A DNA stretch of 64,000 nucleotides from contig OY744519.1 in NCBI GenBank assembly GCA_963556195.1, positions 110,203,032-110,267,031 on the forward strand, given 5' to 3'. This document shows positions 1-9,743 of this stretch, one piece after another. Position numbers and translations under genes: made by a program. A model generated the notes under the pieces. The model saw only the letters and a program-made list of their open reading frames with translations. It did no database searches and was not told the DNA's origin. The stretch's first letter is position 1. Every line of letters starts with the position of its first letter. The stretch is from Sepiola atlantica. Its lineage: Eukaryota; Mollusca; Cephalopoda; Sepiida; Sepiolidae.

Positions 1-52
1 TTTTTGGAAATATTTTTTTGTTCATTTTATGATACCAAAACGACTTCGTCAG

Positions 53-116
53 CGGCTTATAACATCAGTGGCTTATACCATCAGTGGCTTATAACATCAG
101 TGGCTTATAACATCAC
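53..116. repeat. 16-bp tandem repeat, 4 copies
   Basis: Four adjacent copies of a 16-bp unit reading TGGCTTATAACATCAG, with single-base variants in the first, second and last copies. No coding content is attached to it. Confidence 0.85.
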
Positions 117-771
117 ATATAAAAGTTTCATGAAAAGAAACATCAGATTTCAGTACAAAAATTCAGCATGACTGACAGAATTTTTCAAGCAGAAGTAGGT
201 CAGCGAATTGATTAATTAATAAAAACATTCAAAACATTTAGAGCATTCACCGTACAGGTTGAATCGAAGGGGAGAAATTACATAGGAGTAAAATACATAA
301 GTGAAAATGCTTCAATAAAAAAAATAAGATAGAAATGTAAACAATGGTGGCATTAGGAGCGATAAGAGAATTTTTTTACAATGATAAACAATGTTAGGAT
401 ACTATAAAATGAGATAAAATAAATTAAAGTGAAGTTAGATATGCTATATGAGATGGTAAAGTTGGGAAATAGAGTAGTAAAATAATAATTATTACTGGTA
501 GATCAAAATCAATAATAGTAGTTTGAAATAATGCAAAGATGAGAACAATTAAATAAAACAGTTAGTTAAAAAATTGATAAAGAGGAAAAAATTGATAAAG
601 GAGAAAGAAGAAAAGGAGAAACATATAAATAAATAACTAGAGTTAATTTTATAAAAAGTAGAATGTATTATTTTAGAGTAATAAAAATTGAAATAATTAG
701 AAGATCAAAGGTCTACAAGAGAATAAGTCTGGAAATATCTAGAATTAGCAGTATAGCTTAACAATATAATT
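117..771. other. AT-rich sequence, no gene recognised
   Basis: A purine-rich, AT-rich stretch with stops in all frames and no recognisable repeat family. I see nothing coding here. Confidence 0.6.
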
Positions 772-1109
772 CTATCCTTAAGAGGAGTTATTTATCTACC
801 TCCCACAGCGGTAAGATGTGACACAAGGTCGGGAAAGTGGGATTAGAAAAACCAGCGCCCGAGAAGTTGAGCACTCTGGCAATTAAAAATTGCCTGGGCA
901 GCCCCGTCGGCATTCCCCGGTAGGGGCGCCTCAGGCAGTAAGCAATAAACCTACTCCTCCCCAAAGAGGGGAGGCAAAGCCTGGGAGGGTGGACCTCCTA
1001 GAACTGTACAGGACAAACCCAATAGACCGGCGTAAATTAAGCCCCAAAGGCCAAGACAATACCAGTCTATGGGGTGCAGTATCGGAACAGATACTATCCT
1101 TAAGAGGAG
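772..1109 (-). mobile_element. SINE-like retroposon (copy 1) with 16-bp target duplication
   Basis: The 16-bp direct repeat CTATCCTTAAGAGGAG occurs at 772-787 and again at 1094-1109, bracketing a 306-bp body (788-1093). The body is GC-richer than its surroundings. It shares long stretches, such as the segment around 890-930, with a second copy at 41764-41935. Read on the minus strand, the body ends in a short tail resembling GATAAATAA next to the 772-787 duplication. The second copy lacks the opposite (5') end, as expected for 5' truncation of a retroposon in minus orientation. I do not see clear tRNA A and B boxes, so the head is unassigned and the SINE label is an inference from size, duplication length and tail. 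Short open frames inside it are not genes. Confidence 0.75.
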
Positions 1110-1671
1110 CATGTATCATAATTAGGTATATTTAAACCTATAAATAATTTTGATAGGTGGTTGACTTTAGTTCACCTATATAAATACCAGAGGAGATCAA
1201 GGGGTTTTATGCCAACGTGGCAGTAAGTAAACAGAAAACCAAAGGACTCCTATATTTCCTATGAACGTAAAAATATTGCAGAAGAACATTGAGCATGTTT
1301 ACGATGTTTGTGTTTCAAACAATGAAATCTTGGGGCCGTTTAGTTATGATTATGCTAAAAACATATTCAAAATGAAAATATTTTTGTATTATAATCGAAG
1401 AACGCAATTGTTTTATGTTTTTTATTTGCCATTTATTCGCAAATTGTCGTAATTATACATATGAAGTGACAAAATGAATGGTGTAATCTGAAAAATGACT
1501 TTAATTAGATTTATTCCTTAGTTCTTGACGGTGTAATACGTAGCGGCAAAAAGGACGTTACTGAGAGAGGGTTATCTTCTCCGACTCCCTTTATGACATT
1601 AGTAATCAGAGCAAGAACTGTTGATCGGATTAAATATTAAAATTGATAAATTCGAATGCAAAAATTAAACC
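1110..1671. other. No gene recognised
   Basis: AT-rich sequence. A 63-codon open frame at 1261-1452 has no recognisable features and I do not call it a gene. Confidence 0.5.
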
Positions 1672-1822
1672 AGAATTGCTTTAATAACAAAAGTTACATA
1701 AAAAAATCTGTCTTGTGAGTAATTTTGTCCAATTGGTGATATGTGTTTTAACGTATCAACAGTTGGCCTAAATTACTTACAAAACAGATTCTTTATGTAG
1801 CTTTTGTTATTAAAGCAATTCC
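1672..1822. repeat. Foldback repeat (about 60-bp arms)
   Basis: Two arms of about 60 bp, at 1672-1732 and 1763-1822, are imperfect reverse complements separated by a loop of about 30 bp. The outer ends read GAATTGCTTTAATAACAAAA and its complement. This could be a small MITE or a decayed palindromic element. No target duplication was identified. Confidence 0.8.
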
Positions 1823-3360
1823 GGTAGAATGTCGAGAGGAATTCTCGTCTTTATTTTATATGTGAAAATTATTTAATAAAGCTTTATATAAAAGGATACA
1901 TAATAGTTTAAGTGACAACAAATCTCCCATTATTATTATCTATATGATAATATACTTTTGTGTTCACACTGATATTCATCTAAAATCATAGTTTAATACC
2001 CTTTATGTGTGCAATGTCTGTGATCTTGATTCGGTTCGAATAATATCTTAGCCATATATATATATATATATATATACTTTGAATGATGAAGGATTCCTAA
2101 CTTATCAAAGTATGATGATTAGACCATACATTTCATAAGATATGTGCTGAGAGATCAATCTCAATTATCAGTGAGCGGCCAGAATATACCCTAAGGCTAC
2201 ATTTTATTAAATGTTCAATTTGCTAAGTGAATTTCTCTTAAGATATTTTACATTTTGCTACAATGTATTCTGTTCTGAACCCATAACCTCTTATTAGGTC
2301 ATTAGGATGCAATTTTAAGTCATTTCACTGAATATTATCTCTTGGGATATCAGGGTTACTTAGCAGTGTTTATCCCTCTCTGAGTCACTGGCTATAGATT
2401 GTAGCAAGGAATTAACTGTGACCGGAGGTCCTATTTTTTATCCCTTTGAAGGAAGTGTGGATTCTTTACCTTTCTGAAGACTATTAGTCTAAAAGCGAGC
2501 ATGGGACTTGAAATCGACTTGTAAATTCTATAGTTCATGATAATAAGTGTTAGGCTCCCCCCCCCCCCCCCGCACGCACACAACCTCCTACGATCAAAGT
2601 GAGGCAATAAGATCTGGAATATCAAACAAATCCTTGAGGATATAAAAATAACTCTTAAGGAGGAATTACACATTCAATAATCACCTGAGAGTGCTAGGAT
2701 GCTAAGCATATAATTCTTATAACTGAGAGACTAGAACTAATTGATGGTCACCCAGACCCCCTCCCCTTCTTCCCCTTGAAGAACAGTTCTGCATTACCAA
2801 GTTTCCTCTGCACATTCTCAAGCATCCTTTGCTCCCTTAAAGGGGAACCCTTAAACGAGATGGATATCACAAATAAGAAATTCATGGATTTAATCTGCAA
2901 AACTTCGTTTGAGTTTTTGCAGTCTCGTCCTTCAATTAGCGACAGACTCGATCTTCACTCTATTCTGAGCTTTTGCCTCAGAATAATGCTGGTCACTTTC
3001 TAATACATGTATACATGACATCATCGGCAGCATTTCATTTCCAAACCGAACTCGACTGTGGATTTCCAAAGTGACCGGATGGGATTACAATTTTCCCTTA
3101 TAAAGGGAGGAAAGTCATTTATTTGCGATCTGTGACGACACATTTTCAGATAGCAATTTAACAAAATAGATAAATATTCTTCTTTTTCAGACAGATTTCA
3201 ATTTCTTTGGGTAATTTTCAGATATGCTAGGGTAGCACTGAAGCCACAAATTTCTTCACTCCTTCTTGCCAATTTCAAATATGGTTATACTTTCTTTCTA
3301 GGACGTGTTATTTTCTGAGATTTAACTAATTTTCACCTAAGTGAACGTACGCAGATAGCC
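1823..3360. other. AT-rich spacer with simple repeats
   Basis: Contains a (TA)n tract at 2054-2076 and a 15-base C run at 2557-2571. Small open frames at 2431-2673 and 2776-3003 show no domain, repeat or homology I can recognise. Confidence 0.5.
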
Positions 3361-4600
3361 AAATCTCTCTATATAAAGCAAAGTTGTCTGTATGTGTGTA
3401 TGTGTGTCGCGGCATCACAGTTAAACTAACCACAGATTTAGAATCAGCACGTTCGATCCAATGTCAGAATTTGTCAAACCATTTTTAAGACTCATTATTC
3501 TTAATTAAACGTATGTAACGTTAGAAATAAATGTTCCAACATGTTTAGCGTTCTCTTTCCAAGCTGACTAAACAATATACTTCTGAACCTTTTCACTAAC
3601 AGTAAGAAAAATAAATAAATAAACATATAAAAATAAGTCAAGATTGTTTTTTGTCAAATCATTGTATCTATTTGACATTTATTATTAAGAATGGAAATTT
3701 TATTTATATTTTTTCTTTATTATTTTTCTTCTTTGCCTTCTTCTAATGTTTTGTATATATGCCTAATTCGAATTCATCGACCTTCGTCCTCTATTTGCAG
3801 TTTTCCTTCTCCCACAAAAAGCACTAGAACCCTACCACTAACTCTAACCCTAATCGAATCCTAACCCTAAGCTAACCCTAAGCGAACCCCAAGCCTTAGT
3901 GTCCCCTTCAAAAAAAAAAAAGATCGAAAGAATAATAAATCAAAAAATAAAAACCAAATTATGAGTCTCCAACCTCCATTTGCAGAAACAATTAAAAACA
4001 TTTTCCTCTTCTGGACAATCAAGAAAAGATGCAAAATAAATTGTTAAAAAAAAGACTTTGTTCTGTTTGCCAAGCGTTCGATAGTTACGTATGTCAAGAC
4101 TCAGGAATCTTTGTAAGTACTGAAATTCTTTGGATGCTTATTCTGCATTAGCATCGAATTAACTAGGGAGTTTAAATGGCTTGTGTTTGGCACAACATGT
4201 AATAACAACAGAGAAAAGATTTCTTGCCTCAAAACCAACGACATGCTCTCGTAGCATTTTTTTTATAAAGAAAGATAAGAAATAATCCGGTTTTCATTTT
4301 TAAAGAAAACAACGTGCATTGATTGGCCAGTCAGCTATGACTTGCCATCATAAAAGACTGAAGGACATTTAGAGGAAGTGCAATGTTTCTCACATTTTAC
4401 AGAATGATTTGGCCGAGCATGTAAAATATGAGTAATGGTGCGTGAAGGTGATTTTCAGTGTCGTACAAGAATCTTTTCCCTGCGGACGGATATTCGGTAG
4501 TTTAGGTCTTGGGCTTCAATTTGTTCTCTGTCGACTGGTGTTTGGGATTTTCAGTGTGGAATAAGATGTAGATCCTCGAGGACCAGTGTGAATAACTTTT
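3361..4600. other. Possible Helitron 5' end and degenerate CCCTAA repeats; no gene
   Basis: At 3364 the sequence TCTCTCTATATAAAG, preceded by A, resembles a Helitron 5' terminus. No matching 3' hairpin end was found nearby. Degenerate telomere-like CCTAACCCTAA motifs occur at about 3827-3890. No open frame here is convincing. Confidence 0.4.
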
Positions 4601-4607
4601 ATTTGAT

Positions 4608-4649
4608 TACAAAAAAAAAAAAAAACAACAAAAAAACACAACAACAACA

Positions 4650-4682
<33 letters not shown>
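4608..4682. repeat. (A)n / (AAC)n / (CTA)n compound microsatellite
   Basis: An A-rich run passes into AAC and then CTA triplets. The poly-valine open frame on the minus strand (4607-4957) is an artefact of this tract. Confidence 0.9.
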
Positions 4683-4683
<1 letters not shown>

Positions 4684-5019
4684 GCGGAACCCATGAAAAT
4701 TCCACAGTTGTATCCTTCATCTGTTGTATGTTGCTGCCGTGTATTCTATGGACGTTCGAGGTGAATGCAAACCGAACAATATTATTGTACCACTTTTGTT
4801 CAAACTGAAACATACTATCAAAGTACTCTGGTTGATGTAGTTTCAGAATATATCTGGTTATGGGGCCTATCTTTAAGAACCTTGTAGAAGTTTGTGACAT
4901 ATTTCCATTCTGTGAACATTTGCCACAAACGCAGACCCCATGATATTGTTGTACCATCTTTGGATAGAACAGGTCTTACACTTTGATCCTAGCCTGAAGG
5001 TTAAGAAAGTGTATTTTAG

Positions 5020-5172
5020 TTAGTTTCACAACAGCGATATCAGATGAAATTTTTAAATTACTTTTTTTTGCATTGCATCTCTAGCGATCGGGCGACCCCA
5101 TCTTTTAAAAAAAGTGGTGGAAGTGATAACGTACATACGAACATGAAATTACCATAGCATATTATTATGTAG
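5020..5172 (-). repeat. Interspersed repeat R1 fragment
   Basis: The reverse complement of this segment aligns with 35465-35600 and 40150-40270. Shared landmarks are ATAATATGCTA, then CATGTTCGTATGTACG, then GATCG-CCGATCGC. It is the third copy of the family that Element 2 entered. Confidence 0.7.
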
Positions 5173-5247
5173 ATATACGAAAAGTTTAAATAATGATTAT
5201 AGATGAATATCAGTGCGAACACAGAAGTGTATTGTCATAATAATAAT

Positions 5248-5320
5248 GGGAGATTTGTTGTCACTTAAACCCCAGGGAAAACCAACTGCTATTTTTCAGT
5301 TAGCGATCACTGGTAATAAC
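5248..5320 (+). repeat. LINE 3'-UTR fragment
   Basis: This segment matches the 3' tail of the LINE copy at 20361-20430 (shared TTGTTGTCACT, GAGGGAA/CAGGGAA and AGCAATCACTG/AGCGATCACTG blocks). It is followed by an AAT/CTA microsatellite, a common kind of LINE tail. Confidence 0.6.
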
Positions 5321-5332
5321 ATGTTTGAAAAC

Positions 5333-5348
5333 ACAATAATAATAATAA

Positions 5349-5410
<62 letters not shown>
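5333..5410. repeat. (AAT)n(CTA)n(AAT)n microsatellite
   Basis: A triplet repeat that changes register from AAT to CTA and back. It produces poly-Ile/Leu and poly-Ser reading frames that are not genes. Confidence 0.95.
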
Positions 5411-5412
<2 letters not shown>

Positions 5413-5890
5413 CATCTGGGTAGTATCACTAATAAGATACTCTGGACCATTCATAGGCTGGACGAAAGAAGAACTGAGGCATGTTGACCAGAAGACTAGG
5501 AAACTTATGACCATGCACAATGCACTACACCTGTAGGATGATACTGACTGACTTTACGTGAAAAGGAAAGAAGAGGGAAGAGGACTTGTAAGCATAGAAG
5601 ACTGTGTGGAAGACACAAAAAGAGAATTAGAAAAATACATATCTTAGAACACAGAAAGGCTGATTATTGCAGCAAGAGATACCGTGAAGATAAACAATAC
5701 AGGAAGCAGTAAAACCACAAACAAAAAGCTGAGAAAAGAAAATGGACGATTCATAAGAATGACAAGAGATTGCAAGAAATCTCATAAACTATCCCCCTCC
5801 CTCCAAAAAACGTAATGTAACAGCACCGGCCTCGGCTGCTACCACACAATTGTATAATCATGAATAATCAAATAAAGATATATTAAAATA
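5411..5890 (+). pseudogene. LINE ORF C-terminal fragment (copy A)
   Basis: Translation in the plus direction gives WTKEELRHVDQKTRKLMTMH, a stop, then DDTD, LYVKRKEEGRGLVSIEDCV and a frame of lysine-rich residues. This pattern (WTKEEL, then KTRKLMTMHxALH, then RLYVKRKEGGRGL) belongs to the C-terminal part of a non-LTR retrotransposon polyprotein that is common in invertebrate genomes. I do not assign the clade. The same motif recurs in LINE copy B at 13603-13710. In-frame stops and loss of everything upstream show that it is a dead 5'-truncated fragment. The segment ends in an AATAAA-containing, T-rich stretch near 5880. Confidence 0.75.
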
Positions 5891-6074
5891 CCTTTTTTTT
5901 TTCATGAATAAAAGAAATGACCATGTGTTTTAATATATCTTTATTTGAAATTCTGATGATAAAGTATATCTTCGAAAATTAAATTGGAAAAAAAAAGTTA
6001 ATAAAACTAAAATGCATTGCACGGCGTTCTAATTGCTCATTATTATTTTAATAATTCATATTACCAATAATAAC

Positions 6075-6387
6075 TGTAATGATAATAGATAGCCAACATA
6101 GGGAACTTGTCCAACATCCTACAAATGTTATCCCTTCTTATTTCAGGTGCCAAAATACCACAGACCAAATACAGGTAAATAAAATAGTCAACACAATAAA
6201 CCAAAACACACCCAGAGGAGGAAATGGACCACAAAGGAACATTGAATAATAATCGAGTGCTATTACAAAAACAACCTGACACAAAGAGGCTACATGAATC
6301 GCATGAAAAACACATATGACAGATCTTCTGACTTCCATGCAATAAAACAGGATTGTGGACCAGGCAAGACACACACGAAACTAGAAC
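6075..6387 (+). pseudogene. LINE copy B, first segment (N-terminal ORF part)
   Basis: Broken frames resembling the N-terminal part of the same LINE family (a GYMNRMKNTYDR-like stretch followed by CGPGKTHT). It stops at the left boundary of Element 1 and the LINE resumes at 13127. The assignment relies on my recognition of a weakly conserved region, so it is less secure than the C-terminal part. Confidence 0.45.
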
Positions 6388-6390
6388 TAG
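6388..6390. repeat. Element 1 target-site duplication, left (TAG)
   Basis: TAG here and at 13124-13126 directly flank the inverted termini TAGTCCATGAG and CTCATGGACTA. Confidence 0.75.
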
Positions 6391-6955
6391 TAGTCCATGA
6401 GCCAAACCCATAAATTTCATCGATTGGTACCACCTGGGGGGACAAAGGGACACTACGTTTTTCTGAAATACCTATGTTTGTAGTTACAGAAAAACTTTGA
6501 AGCCAGGCTGGGATCCACAGCTAAAGTGCAAAAAATCACTATCGATTATGGGTACCCTTGTCAAGAATTGTGCCATAAAAGAATGGGGTGGGGCAAATTA
6601 AAACGCCTATAACTCAGTAACTAGAGGGGATATATTGACATGTGACCACTCATTTTGTCCCTTACAAAAAAGCCTATGAAATAACATTAGATGTGTTGTA
6701 GCCCTGACATAGGTCATTGGAGGTCAAAGGTCAAATGTAAAAAAAATGAATTTAAAAAAAAATTAAGGTGTAAGTATTATTAGACGAAAATGTGATAACA
6801 AAATGAGCATTTCTCTGACAAAGGTAGTCTTTTCTTGAAGAAAACAATCTAGTCCATTGATAAAAAGTACAAAATAATAAATGTTATGGTGGTTTGATGT
6901 CCTGAAAAAAAACCGAAAAATGTATTTTGAGTATAATCTTTTTTTATATGTTGCT
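6391..6955 (+). repeat. Element 1 left terminal inverted repeat
   Basis: This 565-bp arm is the reverse complement of 12564-13123. The inner part (about 6510-6955) is nearly identical to its partner. The outer 120-130 bp contain many substitutions and small gaps. It includes three AGGTCA half-sites at 6711-6733. Confidence 0.9.
6711..6733 (+). promoter_or_regulatory. AGGTCA half-site cluster (DR4 plus DR1 spacing)
   Basis: AGGTCA occurs at 6711, 6721 and 6728. The last two form a perfect direct repeat with 1-bp spacing, the first two a repeat with 4-bp spacing. These are known spacings for nuclear-receptor heterodimer sites. The mirror copy lies at 12793-12815. Whether any receptor binds is unknown. 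Confidence 0.4.
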
Positions 6956-7022
6956 ACAGAAATTATATCTTTTTGGCGAGTCCACAACATTCTTATGAAA
7001 TTTGCTTTGTTTCAGGTAAAGT

Positions 7023-9743
7023 ATGGAACGCACTGATGTAAGCATGGAAGAAGGTGAGGTAGAAGAGGCTGAGGGCAACCAAGGAACCTGTGAAGCTTTA
7101 CAAAAACGTCGTCGACATTCTTGTATTTTCAATTGCTCTGAAAGAGACTCCGATTTGAATTCACCAAAGGATTTGAACTCATGGACACAACTTGTTCGCG
7201 CTGCAGAAATGAGATGTTTTGATGCAATTCTTGATATAGCTATAGCAGCAGGTGATGGATGTGTGCCAGAAATCTTTTATCACCGACAGTGCAGGAATCG
7301 TTTCACCAAGAAGCGGGATCTAGATTCTATTATAATAAGTGAGGATCCACGAGAACCTGAACAGTCACAGGCAGGTAGTTCAAAAGTATTCTACAGACGT
7401 CAAACCGCAGTCACATCTTCAATATCAAGGGTGTACGAGGCTGTTTGTATCTTCTGTTTGAAGACTAGTAAATATATGAAAAGTACAAACAAAAGAGATC
7501 CACTGATTAAATGTGTTAACCTCCAAGCAGATAAGACAATCAGAGATGCTGCTACACATAAAAATGACACCCGAGTTATCGCTCTTCTCTCACGTGATCT
7601 TGTAGCTGCCGAGGGTCACTATCACCGTCAGTGTTACCGTGATTACACCAGACCTCCTAAATCTGGTGATCGTAACAATACCAGAACTTCCTTAAGTATT
7701 TTTACCACACCAGAGAACATTGATTCTGAACTTCTATATGCTAGAGCTGAAAAACTATGTTATGACAAACTTTTTGATAACATTAGAGATGTACTATTTA
7801 AAAAACCGAGGGTTATCAAGTTAACAGAATTAACGGAGGACCTTACAAGTTTTCTGCGTGAGATGGGAATCACTGAAATTAAATCTTCAACAAAGAAGCA
7901 CATTCAAAGGAAGCTCCAGAAGGAATTTGGTCAGAATATTCACATGATACCTAATGACAGTGGTAAAATTTTAGTGTACCCAGACAATCTGTTAAGAGGT
8001 GATCTAGTGAAAGAGAACATGAGATTGAGAGAAGAGTTAGATATCTTAACAAATGACTCTGTGGACAAAGATGGAATCATTAGCAAAGCATCTCGTTTCA
8101 TTAGAAATGATGTTAGAAAGATAGATATCAGCACACCATGGCCTGTCGCAGCTGCAGAGATGAGTGACCCATGTATTTTCATTCCAGATGCATTAAATAA
8201 CTTTTTGAGAATTCTTTTTGTTGGTTCACCTGTATCTGATGATATTCCTCGAAAAACACAAATACTAATACAGTCTGTTGGACAAGATATTGTGTATGGT
8301 GTGACCTGTGCTAGAGTGAAACCACCAAAACATATTATTCTCCCCCAAGCTGTGAAAAGCCTCACTGGAAACACCGAACTGATACAAATTCTCAATCGTT
8401 ATGGACATGGCATTTCATACACAACGATGGAAGAATTTGATACTGCTCTTGCTCTAAAAAAACTGGAGAGCCACACTGACAATGAATTTGCATTACTCAA
8501 TGACATTTACCCTAACACAATGGTGACATTGGCATGGGACAATATTGATAGGTTAGAGGAAACACTCAGCGGAGGGGGCACATCACACAGGGTGAATGGA
8601 ATTCTAATACAACCAAGAATATATGGCCCACATTATTTGCCAACAGCTGATAAAACGACAAGTTCTCTAGAGTCATTTAAAAGGACAAGAACATTGAGTG
8701 TTATACAACCGTGCTTACCACTATATAATGCTAGAGAACGTGTTGGTCCTTTATCTCGGGCGTACATTGATGTGAAGGATGATGAAATGAACTATGATGT
8801 GTATAAGAAAACATTACTTTGGGTTCTTGCGAGATTGCACAGCTCTGTGAATCAATGTGTTGGTAGTTGTACTGGTTTTCATATCAATGTGCGTGAAAAT
8901 GAACAAGTTACAGCAGACACTGTTCGATACTTACCTACCATAAATGCACCAGCACCAGAACTGTCAACAATGCATGAGATACTGCTACAGTCACAGAAAA
9001 TCAGACGTGCTTTGTCCCTCCAAAGCATTGTTCTAGTGTTTGACCAAGCTCTATACGCAAAAGCAACTGAGGTGATTTGGAAACATAAAGACACCTTTTC
9101 TGATATCGTTCCAAGGCTGGGTGTGTTCCATACAGTATGCACTTTGCTTGGTGTCATAGGGAAGCGGTTTCAGGATGCTGGTTTGAAGGATTTGTGTATT
9201 GAATCCGGAGTAATAGCTGAAGGTTCGATTGGTGGGGTCCTTGATGGGCACAAGTACAATCGTGCAGTTAGATTCCACAAACTTCTTTATGAGGCATTAC
9301 TTCGTCTTGCATGGAGAAGCTTCTGTAAAAAACAAGACTTTGAAGATAGTTGTGGTGATATTGTGAGCTTGATAGAAGAATTTTCAAGCAATGTATGCTC
9401 TGAAATGTTGTCGGAGACTCTCTGTAATCCATTGTTTGTGTCTGTGGCTTACCAGTTTTTTGAATATCTTGAAACTCTACGCTTTCAGTCAGGTGAGCTG
9501 GCAGCATTTTGGATGTCTTACATAGACCTAGTAAACATTGTCCTAAATATGCTTCGTGCCTCCCGGGAAGGAAATTGGTGTTTACATTTGCAGTCAGTTC
9601 GGGATATGATACCATGGTGCTTCGCATACGACCGAATGAATTATGCACGGTACCTTACACATTATTATGCAGAAATGACCCATCTTAAAAAGGAGCACCC
9701 TGAGCTTCACAATTTCCTTGATCATGGTGGATTCTCAGTTTAG
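7023..9743 (+). CDS. Transposase core of Element 1 (first part, to in-frame TAG)
   Basis: 906 codons, ending at a TAG that lies in the same frame as the downstream open frame, so this is probably the N-terminal portion of one protein of about 1591 residues. The start ATG at 7023 follows a TTTGTTTCAG sequence that could be a splice acceptor of a 5'-UTR intron. An acidic N-terminus is followed by two similar finger-like units: C34/C38 with HRQC near residue 90, and CIFC near residue 143 with HRQC near residue 202. A short heptad-like stretch follows (ENMRLREELD). The central region has candidate catalytic acids conserved with Element 2: D506 in AWDNID, D674 in VFDQAL and possibly D835 in YIDLVN. 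After these comes GNWCLHLQSVRDM-PWCFAYDRMNYARY, a block shared with Element 2. The product would bind the element ends and cut or join DNA in the nucleus. The function is inferred from context. Confidence 0.85.
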   Translation: MERTDVSMEEGEVEEAEGNQGTCEALQKRRRHSCIFNCSERDSDLNSPKDLNSWTQLVRAAEMRCFDAILDIAIAAGDGCVPEIFYHRQCRNRFTKKRDLDSIIISEDPREPEQSQAGSSKVFYRRQTAVTSSISRVYEAVCIFCLKTSKYMKSTNKRDPLIKCVNLQADKTIRDAATHKNDTRVIALLSRDLVAAEGHYHRQCYRDYTRPPKSGDRNNTRTSLSIFTTPENIDSELLYARAEKLCYDKLFDNIRDVLFKKPRVIKLTELTEDLTSFLREMGITEIKSSTKKHIQRKLQKEFGQNIHMIPNDSGKILVYPDNLLRGDLVKENMRLREELDILTNDSVDKDGIISKASRFIRNDVRKIDISTPWPVAAAEMSDPCIFIPDALNNFLRILFVGSPVSDDIPRKTQILIQSVGQDIVYGVTCARVKPPKHIILPQAVKSLTGNTELIQILNRYGHGISYTTMEEFDTALALKKLESHTDNEFALLNDIYPNTMVTLAWDNIDRLEETLSGGGTSHRVNGILIQPRIYGPHYLPTADKTTSSLESFKRTRTLSVIQPCLPLYNARERVGPLSRAYIDVKDDEMNYDVYKKTLLWVLARLHSSVNQCVGSCTGFHINVRENEQVTADTVRYLPTINAPAPELSTMHEILLQSQKIRRALSLQSIVLVFDQALYAKATEVIWKHKDTFSDIVPRLGVFHTVCTLLGVIGKRFQDAGLKDLCIESGVIAEGSIGGVLDGHKYNRAVRFHKLLYEALLRLAWRSFCKKQDFEDSCGDIVSLIEEFSSNVCSEMLSETLCNPLFVSVAYQFFEYLETLRFQSGELAAFWMSYIDLVNIVLNMLRASREGNWCLHLQSVRDMIPWCFAYDRMNYARYLTHYYAEMTHLKKEHPELHNFLDHGGFSV
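9741..9743 (+). other. Single in-frame TAG interrupting the Element 1 frame
   Basis: 7023 and 9744 are in the same frame and both sides are open for hundreds of codons. Related proteins that I recall continue through this point. The context (TTT TAG CTT) does not match well-known readthrough contexts, so a point nonsense mutation, for example from CAG, is the simplest reading. Confidence 0.85.
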